The notes beneath the pieces are model-generated. The model was not told the origin of the DNA. It did not search any database and worked only from the letters and a program-made list of their open reading frames with translations. Shown piece after piece: positions 15,512-22,446 of a stretch of 64,000 bases of DNA; position 1 is the first letter of the stretch, and the number at the start of each line of letters is the position of its first letter. Source of the stretch: an uncultured Lachnospiraceae bacterium (GTDB lineage Bacteria > Bacillota > Clostridia > Lachnospirales > Lachnospiraceae). The stretch covers positions 51,486 to 115,485 of the forward strand of contig CATLGW010000002.1 in the NCBI GenBank assembly GCA_949948715.1, written 5' to 3'. The translations under genes and the position numbers were made by a program.

Positions 15512-15943
15512 ATGGAGATAGAGAAATCAACCCAAGAAAAGACGTGCAGGAAAAAATGGATAACTATAGTGTCGGCTTATTCGATCCTGTATACTGCAAT
15601 TACCCTGTTAAACAGTATCTTGTACCTTGGCAGCGGTATTTACGAGGACCCCAGCGGCAACTGGCATGAGTTGGACCGGGCCATTATTCTTTTGATCGGT
15701 GTTACGGCCTTTGAGCTGTGTACCTCTTTGCCCGTTAAGCCCTTGATTTTAAGATATATTATCGCGTATGTGCCGTCGCAGTTATTGGCATTCGCCTATG
15801 TCTGGTTCAGCGGATTGCGGGAAGAATTGGCGAAAACGGCCTATAGGGACATCTGGATTAACTTTACCGGCCTTTTTGTACTGTTATGTATTGTCCACAC
15901 TGTCGTCAGCATTCGCAGGAAAAAGAGAAACATTTCCAGGTAG
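15512..15943 (+). CDS. Four-helix integral membrane protein (DUF6608-like, tentative)
   Basis: A 143-residue protein with about four hydrophobic helices: WITIVSAYSILYTAITLL near the start, AIILLIGVTAFELC, YIIAYVPSQLLAFAYVWF and FTGLFVLLCIVHTVVSI. It ends in a basic cytoplasmic tail RRKKRNISR. Between helices 1 and 2 is GIYEDPSGNWHELDRA. It resembles small uncharacterised membrane proteins found in Lachnospiraceae; the DUF6608 label is from memory and unsure. The GGAGA site lies nine bases before ATG 15512. It follows the 57-residue membrane ORF and is convergent with the polytopic protein ending at 16081. Confidence 0.6.
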   Translation: MEIEKSTQEKTCRKKWITIVSAYSILYTAITLLNSILYLGSGIYEDPSGNWHELDRAIILLIGVTAFELCTSLPVKPLILRYIIAYVPSQLLAFAYVWFSGLREELAKTAYRDIWINFTGLFVLLCIVHTVVSIRRKKRNISR

Positions 15944-16080
15944 ACCTTCAAGGCGGAGGGCTTTCCGGAGGACGCGGGAGTCTTCTGCCGGCTGGAGGAG
16001 CCCACCCCTATATTGAAAAGCAGGCCATGAATCAGTGGATTACCAAAAGGCAGACAGCGGAGGATATCATACGCACCTAT

Positions 16081-17964
16081 TCACAGTTCTTCCCTTCTAA
16101 AGAGCAGAGCTCCCAGCACCGGAACCACCACAATGACAGGAAATACATACCGGACATTCACCACAGGCCCCAAGAGCAGCGTTCCCAGGTAACACAGCGG
16201 ACACAGGGCGATCAACAACCCCCTTCTGCTCCTTAAAAAGCAAAAGCTCAGAGCCGACAGCGCCAGCGCCCAACAGTAGAGAGCCGGCTTAAAGAGATTG
16301 GACAGCACCGGCCAGCGATAAAAGCTATTATTGCTGACAATCTCTTCCAGGGCCCGCTCCAGACCGGGCAGCTTTGACTCGTTGGCTATTCCCTCCGGAA
16401 AGAAATAGGATTCCGAAGCGTTGAAGGTAAAGAGAGCTCCCTTTCGCTCCTCCAGACCCACCCCCAGATTCTCCGCCCAGGTCACATCGCACAGAGACCA
16501 GTACCCGGCCGTAAGGCAAAGGAAGGCGTCCAGGAATTCGTTGGGATAGCGCTTCCCGAAAACCGCCCAGGCCTTCCACACATCGGACATATGCCCTTCC
16601 CAGGCCTCCTTGAAGTTCAGATTCGTCACCTGTATTTTCACCGTGTCCGCGATAGACGGATTATAATCCTGCCAGGCGCTACGCACCACAAACCGTTCCA
16701 GCAAGGCGGCGCTCTCCGGGTCCAGAGCTTCTCCGTGGTAATGGCCCACCCGGGCGAACTGCTGCATCGGCACGCTGTACTTCTCCGCGTCGCTGCCCTC
16801 CTGCCAGGCTCCGCAGGCCAGTTTAATGCCTGCCGTCAGCAGACTTCCTCCCAGAACCAGACAGACTCCCACAAGAAGCGCCCGAAGCTTCTCCTTCTTT
16901 GGCGCAAGGGCTGCCCAGCACAGTCCAAAGACCACCATGGCATACACGGCATTGTTGCGAAACACCGTCATCAGGCTTCCCTCCAGCAGAATCACTACAT
17001 CCAGCCATCCTCCTCCCCAACGGAAATAAAAGCGCTCCACCAAAAACAGCACGAAGATCAGAAACAGAGCCGCAAAGATCACGTCCTTTGTGACGGACAC
17101 CGCCAAAACGGAACAGTAGGGAAAAATACCGTAAAACAGCAGCGCCAGAGCTAACGCCCATCTGCTTCTACACAGACGATATATCATGGCACAGGAATAG
17201 GCCAGCGCCCCGGAGAGCACCAACATCTGAAACAGGCTGTAGCAAGCCATCCCTGTCTCCATGGAGCCGCAGGCTCTGCCAATGTGAAAGGCCACCCACA
17301 AAAGCCAGGTGTGAGCCAGAGGATGGTGACTGTTGAAGCCGTCCGGCGTCCCCTGGGCCTGAATGGACTGTATATTGAAGTCATAGGCCATCACCGAGGG
17401 ATAATAAGCCAGAAATACCGGTATAAAGCACAGAAATATAAAACCCCAGGAACAAAAGAAAATTTTTCTGCCGCTCCACCTTCCCTGCTCTCCTGCGCTC
17501 TCCTCAACCGGTCTCCCTTCCCGCCTCCGGCAAAGTCCATCAAACAAGGCATAAGTCACAGGAAAGACCACTGCGGACAGGGCCAAGGCCTGCAGCAGCA
17601 GCCAGGCCTTTCCCCGAAATCCGGAATCCGTCATTGCGTGAAACCTAAGCTGACTGCCCATCACCAGGGAAAGAGAAAGGACGTAAGCCGCAGTCCCCCC
17701 ATAGAGCGCTCTGCGCCGTAACTCCCGTCTGTCCTCCACCCTTCGCAGCTTTGCCGCGCACCCCCGCAGCATGGCGAAAATCACCGCCAATGCCGCTGCG
17801 GACAACAGACTGTTGGAAAACAGGGGGCCGGCGGCCAAGGAACACACATAGTTCAACCCTTTCAGACCTGCAAAGGAAAGCGCCAGGAGGAAAAAATAAT
17901 CTTTCTTCAAAACCCATACCCATCTGCGCGCTGCGGCGCGCCTGCAAAATCGTTGAATACGCAT
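16081..17964 (-). CDS. Polytopic membrane protein, DUF6020-like (possible glycosyltransferase)
   Basis: A 627-residue protein with a dozen or more hydrophobic segments and a long extracytoplasmic region (about 410-560) containing VKIQVTNLNFKEAWEGHM and the Trp/Tyr-rich AGYWSLCDVTWAENLG. The segment YYPSVMAYDFNIQSIQAQG with NSHHPLAHTWLL after helix 5 resembles the first periplasmic loop of GT-C glycosyltransferases and DUF6020 proteins. The frame opens at TTG 18006; ATG 17964 is chosen, with a poor ribosome site. It follows the DUF6056-like gene by 19 nt, at the end of dapF-dapL-DUF6056-DUF6020, and may modify envelope polymers. The substrate is unknown. Confidence 0.65.
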   Translation of the reverse strand: MRIQRFCRRAAARRWVWVLKKDYFFLLALSFAGLKGLNYVCSLAAGPLFSNSLLSAAALAVIFAMLRGCAAKLRRVEDRRELRRRALYGGTAAYVLSLSLVMGSQLRFHAMTDSGFRGKAWLLLQALALSAVVFPVTYALFDGLCRRREGRPVEESAGEQGRWSGRKIFFCSWGFIFLCFIPVFLAYYPSVMAYDFNIQSIQAQGTPDGFNSHHPLAHTWLLWVAFHIGRACGSMETGMACYSLFQMLVLSGALAYSCAMIYRLCRSRWALALALLFYGIFPYCSVLAVSVTKDVIFAALFLIFVLFLVERFYFRWGGGWLDVVILLEGSLMTVFRNNAVYAMVVFGLCWAALAPKKEKLRALLVGVCLVLGGSLLTAGIKLACGAWQEGSDAEKYSVPMQQFARVGHYHGEALDPESAALLERFVVRSAWQDYNPSIADTVKIQVTNLNFKEAWEGHMSDVWKAWAVFGKRYPNEFLDAFLCLTAGYWSLCDVTWAENLGVGLEERKGALFTFNASESYFFPEGIANESKLPGLERALEEIVSNNSFYRWPVLSNLFKPALYCWALALSALSFCFLRSRRGLLIALCPLCYLGTLLLGPVVNVRYVFPVIVVVPVLGALLFRREEL

Positions 17965-17983
17965 TTTTATCCAACTTACGTTT

Positions 17984-19219
17984 TTACCGGATCCAGCCCC
18001 AGGCAATGGCCAGGTATTCCCCCAGGAAATACATTCCCCTCAGCCAGATCAAAAGAACCGTCCCGCCAAAGGGAAGGGCCAGGTCACGCCGCTCCCTCAG
18101 ACTCCTCCTGCCCATGTCCAAAATCACACAGACGAGCAGGGCCATGGTTCCGAAGGTGGCCCGGTCCGGATAATGGGGAGACAAAATCATGGCTCCCCAG
18201 GACAGAAGCGCACAGCACAAGAGCGCCATGCTACGCCGGCCCAGTGGCAGCTTTAGAACACATACACCGATTACAAGTACGGCGGCGGCAAGCAAAAGAA
18301 CGGGAAACAGATACTCCAAAGCCGCCCTGCTCTCATAGTACCCCCGCAAAAACAAACGCCACAAAATCCCGTACTGATTCTCCGGCACCTGTTCGTTTCT
18401 CACAAAATTTCCCGGGGCAAGCACCACAAAAGCGCTTCCCGCAAAGCTTGCAAGACAGCCAAGAATCATCCACACAGAAGGCCTACGGCCCTTTCTCCAC
18501 AGCCAGGCAGTGACCGCCGCGCTCACCAGACAGACCGCGGGTCCCATGTTTTCATTGCTCCAGCCTGCCAAAAGGCCCAGGGGCAGGATCCACACCGTGA
18601 TGCCGGGCAGCCGCCTGAGCGCACCCTGGGCGGCCCCGCCGCTCTCTCCGGGCAGCTCCCTCAGATAGCAGTGAAGATAGAGAAAAATAAATACCGTGAT
18701 ATAGAGATAGTTGGCGGCCCCCGCCTGCCAGAACATACTCATCTTCCAGTTTGCATTCAGGCCAAGGAGCATGGCCGTGCAGGCGAATAGAGCGCACGCT
18801 CCTCCGGACCACTCCTTTTTGGGACAGTCCCCGGCCCCCATAGGACCCGGGGCGCCACCGGGCTGTATGCCCCTCAGGCAGCCCCCGGCAAGACAGATCA
18901 CCGCCGCCAGCAAAAACGTGACCAGCACATTGCAGATATCCGCCGCCCTTTCCCCGGTCAGAAGGATCATCTGCAAAAGCCCATGGGTCATGCTCCTGCC
19001 GCCCCAATTGTTATAATGCCAGATCTGCGCCTCTACGATATCCCGCAGATTCTCCACCGGCTCCTCCGCGGCAAGCCTGGTGGCATACCACAGGTCATCC
19101 ATCATAAAGGGAATTTCCCTGTGAACCGCATATATAACGGCTCCGGACAGTAACAAAAGGAGACAGACTGCCGGTCCTATCAGACGCTTTCCCGCTTTTC
19201 CCACCATCTCTCTTTTCAT
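17984..19219 (-). CDS. Polytopic membrane protein, DUF6056-like
   Basis: A 411-residue protein with about ten hydrophobic segments. After the first helix comes IPFMMDDLWYATRLA and NNWGGRSMTHGLLQMILL, the acidic-pair loop seen in DUF6056 and GT-C-like enzymes. Later segments include MSMFWQAGAANYLYI and AFVVLAPGNFVRNEQVP. A lipid-linked sugar transferase role is plausible but not proven. Its ATG overlaps the dapL stop by four bases (ATGA), so it is translationally coupled to amino-acid and peptidoglycan precursor genes. The next gene downstream is another polytopic protein of similar architecture. Confidence 0.65.
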   Translation of the reverse strand: MKREMVGKAGKRLIGPAVCLLLLLSGAVIYAVHREIPFMMDDLWYATRLAAEEPVENLRDIVEAQIWHYNNWGGRSMTHGLLQMILLTGERAADICNVLVTFLLAAVICLAGGCLRGIQPGGAPGPMGAGDCPKKEWSGGACALFACTAMLLGLNANWKMSMFWQAGAANYLYITVFIFLYLHCYLRELPGESGGAAQGALRRLPGITVWILPLGLLAGWSNENMGPAVCLVSAAVTAWLWRKGRRPSVWMILGCLASFAGSAFVVLAPGNFVRNEQVPENQYGILWRLFLRGYYESRAALEYLFPVLLLAAAVLVIGVCVLKLPLGRRSMALLCCALLSWGAMILSPHYPDRATFGTMALLVCVILDMGRRSLRERRDLALPFGGTVLLIWLRGMYFLGEYLAIAWGWIR

Positions 19220-20439
19220 CCCAATTTCATATTTTTGATACGGTCTACCGCTTCCACCGTGTTCTCATAGCTCCCAAAGGCAGTCAGCCTGAAATAATGC
19301 TCGCCGCTGGGTCCGAAGCCGGACCCGGGGGTCCCCACCACCTGCACCTTCGAAAGCAGGACGTCAAAAAATTCCCAACTGGTCATTCTCTCCGGCGCCT
19401 TCAGCCAGATATACGGCGCGTTGACTCCGCCCGATACGCAAAACCCCGCACCCTTGAGCCCCTCCAGGATATAGCGGGCATTGTTCATATAGTATGCCAC
19501 CTGTTCCTTAAGCTGCCGGCGTCCCTCCTTAGTATACACGGCCTCCCCCGCCCGCTGCACAATATAGGGCGCCCCGTTGTACTTGGTGCCGTGCCTCCTT
19601 GCCCAGAGGGCATGAAGGGACACATCCCCCGACTTCAGCTCCTTAGGAACCACGGTAAATCCCAGACGCAAACCGGTAAATCCCGCATTTTTGGAGAAGG
19701 AACGGAATTCTATGGCGCAGGCTCTCGCCCCCTCGCACTCGTAGATACTGTGGGGCACGTCCTCCTCGGAAATATAGGCCTCATAGGCCGCGTCATAGAG
19801 AATGACGGCCCCCACCCTGTTGGCATAGTCCACCCACTCCTGAAGCTGCCCCTTACGGACGGCCGCTCCGGTGGGATTGTTGGGGAAGCACAGATAGATC
19901 AAATCCGGCGTCCTGCGGGGAAGCTCCGGGGCAAATCCGTTCTCCTCCCTGCAGGGCATATAGATCACATTGCTCCAGGTCTCCGTATCCCGGTCATAGA
20001 CTCCCGTTCTGCCCGCCATGACATTAGAATCCACATAGACCGGATACACCGGGTCGCAGACCGCCACAAGGTTGTCCAGGCTGAAGATCTCCTGGATGTT
20101 TCCGCAGTCACACTTGGCCCCGTCGGAGATAAATATTTCATCCGCGCCGATATCACAGCCCCTTGCCCTGTAGTCCTGCTCTGCGATGGCCGTCCTCAGA
20201 AACTCGTACCCCAGATCGGGGGCATAGCCGCGAAAAGCGGCCTCCTCCCCCATCTCCTCCACCGCACCGTGGAGAGCCTCGATAATGGCGGGGGCCAGGG
20301 GCTGGGTCACATCCCCGATCCCCAGGCGGATAATCTTCGCCTCCGGATGCGCCTCGCCGTAGGCCCTCACCTTCTTTCCGATGGTGGAAAACAGATAGCT
20401 GCCGGGCAGCTTTAAATAATTTTCGTTTATCTTAAACAT
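19216..20439 (-). CDS. dapL: LL-diaminopimelate aminotransferase
   Basis: A 407-residue class I/II PLP aminotransferase. It converts tetrahydrodipicolinate directly to LL-diaminopimelate with glutamate, bypassing the succinyl or acetyl intermediates. It starts MFKINENYLKLPGSYLFSTI, typical of DapL, with IIRLGIGDVTQPLAPAII and FRGYAPDLGYEFLRTAI. Substrate and PLP motifs are ISDGAKCDCGN, CFPNNPTGA, YDAAYEAYI and the Schiff-base Lys in SFSKNAGFTGLRLGF. ATG 20439 is chosen over 20454 because GGAG precedes it. The start overlaps the end of dapF by 8 nt, so DapL product and the DapF epimerase are made together. Confidence 0.95.
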   Translation of the reverse strand: MFKINENYLKLPGSYLFSTIGKKVRAYGEAHPEAKIIRLGIGDVTQPLAPAIIEALHGAVEEMGEEAAFRGYAPDLGYEFLRTAIAEQDYRARGCDIGADEIFISDGAKCDCGNIQEIFSLDNLVAVCDPVYPVYVDSNVMAGRTGVYDRDTETWSNVIYMPCREENGFAPELPRRTPDLIYLCFPNNPTGAAVRKGQLQEWVDYANRVGAVILYDAAYEAYISEEDVPHSIYECEGARACAIEFRSFSKNAGFTGLRLGFTVVPKELKSGDVSLHALWARRHGTKYNGAPYIVQRAGEAVYTKEGRRQLKEQVAYYMNNARYILEGLKGAGFCVSGGVNAPYIWLKAPERMTSWEFFDVLLSKVQVVGTPGSGFGPSGEHYFRLTAFGSYENTVEAVDRIKNMKLG

Positions 20440-21283
20440 CGACTTCTCCTTCAAATACGATTTCCGCAGGTCCTGTCATGTACACCTGATTGCTCTTTCT
20501 GTCCCACTGAATCTGCAGTTCTCCTCCCAACAGTTTAACAGTTATCTCCTCTCCCGTCAAACCGTTCAAAACACAGGCCGCCGCCACAGCGCAGCATCCC
20601 GTGCCGCAGGCCAAGGTCTCCCCGCTGCCCCGCTCCCAAACCCTCATAAACACGGTTTTTTCATCCAAAATCTCCACAAATTCAGTATTGGTTCGGTTGG
20701 GAAACCTCTCATGGTTCTCAAACAAGGGCCCGATGCGCTCCAAATCCAACTGTTCCACATTTTTGGCAAAAATCACGGCATGAGGATTTCCCATGGATAC
20801 GCAGGTCATCCTGTACTCCCTTCCGCCTGCGGCGATAGGTTCGTCCACCACCCGCTCCCCGGAAGCCTTCACCGGAATTTCCGCGGGCTCAAAGGCCGGA
20901 CTGCCCATGTTGACCCGCACCTCTGTCACCCTTTCCCTGCCCTTCCCGGGCTCTGTCATAAGCTCCAGCTCCTTTACCTTACCGCAGCTTACCACCGTGA
21001 TCTCCTTTTTGTCGGTGAGACCCTTGTCATACACATATTTTCCCACGCAGCGAATACCGTTACCGCACATCTCTCCCCTGCTTCCGTCCGCATTGTACAT
21101 CTCCATCTCAAAATCTGCCTCGCCGCTTGCCCGGATGAAGATCACCCCGTCGCCGCCAACGCCGAAGTGCCTGTCGCTGAGCCTTTTTGCCAGCGCGGGC
21201 CGCTCCTCTGGGGGAATATCCTCCCTCTCCCCGTCTATATACACATAGTCGTTTCCACATCCCTGCATTTTCGTAAATCTCAT
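20432..21283 (-). CDS. dapF: Diaminopimelate epimerase
   Basis: A 283-residue epimerase that converts LL- to meso-diaminopimelate for peptidoglycan and lysine. Both catalytic Cys are present: MCGNGIRCVGKY (about residue 73) and LACGTGCCAVAAA (about 225). The substrate-binding starts FTKMQGCGNDYVYID and GNPHAVIF are intact. GGGAGG lies five bases before ATG 21283. It heads the dapF-dapL-DUF6056-DUF6020 operon. The transcript leader of about 158 nt carries a tandem repeat with hairpins (21295-21395), which may regulate expression. Confidence 0.95.
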   Translation of the reverse strand: MRFTKMQGCGNDYVYIDGEREDIPPEERPALAKRLSDRHFGVGGDGVIFIRASGEADFEMEMYNADGSRGEMCGNGIRCVGKYVYDKGLTDKKEITVVSCGKVKELELMTEPGKGRERVTEVRVNMGSPAFEPAEIPVKASGERVVDEPIAAGGREYRMTCVSMGNPHAVIFAKNVEQLDLERIGPLFENHERFPNRTNTEFVEILDEKTVFMRVWERGSGETLACGTGCCAVAAACVLNGLTGEEITVKLLGGELQIQWDRKSNQVYMTGPAEIVFEGEVDV

Positions 21284-21294
21284 GCCAACCTCCC

Positions 21295-21395
21295 TGTCGC
21301 AGCCTGGCTGCGAGCCTTATAACCTCTTCTCACGCTACCCCCATGTCACAGCCTGGCTGTAAGCAATGGAATATCTTCTCACGCTAACCCCCATG
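21295..21395 (-). repeat. Tandem 51-52 nt repeat in the dapF leader
   Basis: Two imperfect copies, 21295-21345 and 21344-21395, share CAGCCTGGCTG and CTTCTCACGCTA-(A)CCCCCATG in plus-strand notation. Each CAGCCTGGCTG core can form a small stem, longest in the copy nearer dapF (TCGCAGCC and GGCTGCGA). They lie entirely between the dapF promoter and its ribosome site. A leader function is inferred. Confidence 0.65.
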
Positions 21396-21447
21396 CCAAA
21401 GAAAGGCGCTCTTACCCTGCCGTAAGAACACCCTTGTCCTGTAATTT

Positions 21448-21476
21448 ATCATAAAACCCACCGCGTGTATTGTCAA
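21448..21476 (-). promoter_or_regulatory. Promoter of dapF-dapL operon
   Basis: On the minus strand TTGACA (21471-21476) and TATGAT (21448-21453) are exactly 17 bp apart, a strong sigma-A match. Confidence 0.75.
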
Positions 21477-21575
21477 GAAAAACTTTGCCCGCAAAACTAT
21501 CAGGCATAATCCCGCCCGCCCGCGCATATTCTTTAGTAACAAAATATCCTTAAAAAGGTTCTAAGGAGCATACCG

Positions 21576-22340
21576 ATGAGCGCAAAAACCAAAATTGTCG
21601 TACTCCATATGAAGGAATTGATCTATACAGGCATCTTCGCTGCACTTGGAATCCTGTTCCTGGTGCTGCTGATCCTGATGTTTCTGCCTGGCAAAAAAGA
21701 CAAGACAAACGCCCCTGCCGAAGGTGAGGAAAGCTCCGGTGCCGACACCGCCGCTACGTCCTCGGAGTCCATCTACATACCCGGCATTTACACCACAGAG
21801 CTGGTGCTGGGAGGGCAGACAGTGGATGTGGAGGTCATTGTGTCCTCAGACGCCATAACGAGCGTCAATCTGGTCAATTTGAGTGAGAGCGTCACCACCA
21901 TGTATCCTCTGCTGCAGCCCACCTTCGACTCCATATGCGGCCAGATTTACGAGACCCAGTCCCTGGATCAGGTATCCTACACATCGGAGAGCAAGTATAC
22001 CTCTTTGGTGCTTTTGGAGGCCATCAAAAACTCTCTGGAGAAAGCCACCAAGGGCAAGAACCCCTCCGGCGGAAGCTCGGGAAATACCTCCCAGGGAAGC
22101 GCTCCTCAGGGGAATACCTCTCCGGAAAACGCCTCCCAGGGAAGCCCCGCCCAGGGGAATACCACATCTGACGGCGCTGCGGCAGAAAATCTCCCTTCCG
22201 GGAACACTCCCTTGGAAAACGCGCCTCAGGGAAATACCGCCCTGGAAGACGCACCTCAAAACGCTCCCGGGGGAGACGGAGCCCCTCAGGGGAATACGGC
22301 CGCAGGAGAAGCGCCCCAGGAGAGCACTCCCGCCTCCTGA
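21576..22340 (+). CDS. Membrane-anchored FMN-binding-like protein with Gln/Asn/Pro-rich tail
   Basis: A 254-residue protein. One N-terminal helix (IYTGIFAALGILFLVLLILM) anchors it. An acidic Ala/Ser linker follows, then a folded domain (about 65-150) with IYIPGIYTTELVLGGQTVDV, AITSVNLVNLSESVTTMYP and DQVSYTSESKYTSLVLLEAI, which fits the short FMN-binding-domain fold seen in Clostridia surface proteins. The C-terminal 100 residues are low-complexity, with repeated QGNT/QGS and NAPQ motifs. AAGGAG lies seven bases before ATG 21576. It is a single gene ending before a 23-bp hairpin. FMN binding is not proven and the usual covalent-FMN Thr motif is not evident. Confidence 0.65.
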   Translation: MSAKTKIVVLHMKELIYTGIFAALGILFLVLLILMFLPGKKDKTNAPAEGEESSGADTAATSSESIYIPGIYTTELVLGGQTVDVEVIVSSDAITSVNLVNLSESVTTMYPLLQPTFDSICGQIYETQSLDQVSYTSESKYTSLVLLEAIKNSLEKATKGKNPSGGSSGNTSQGSAPQGNTSPENASQGSPAQGNTTSDGAAAENLPSGNTPLENAPQGNTALEDAPQNAPGGDGAPQGNTAAGEAPQESTPAS

Positions 22341-22378
22341 TCCTTGGCAAGTCGGTAATACACACATTCTTTCATTAA

Positions 22379-22430
22379 ACAGGGCAAGGTTTATCCGCCG
22401 CAAATATGCGGCGGATAAACCTTGCCCTGT
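22379..22430. terminator. Perfect 23-bp inverted repeat between convergent genes
   Basis: The left arm 22379-22401 and right arm 22408-22430 match over all 23 bases around the loop AAATAT, with CCGCCGC/GCGGCGG at the apex. It separates the FMN-binding-like gene from nadE, which point at each other, so a bidirectional terminator is likely. The usual T tract is missing on both sides. Confidence 0.6.
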
Positions 22431-22446
22431 AACATTACAGGCTGCA

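Noticed and set aside
19297..20415. 372-codon plus-strand ORF antisense to dapL
   Set aside because: Shadow of dapL; no start signals.
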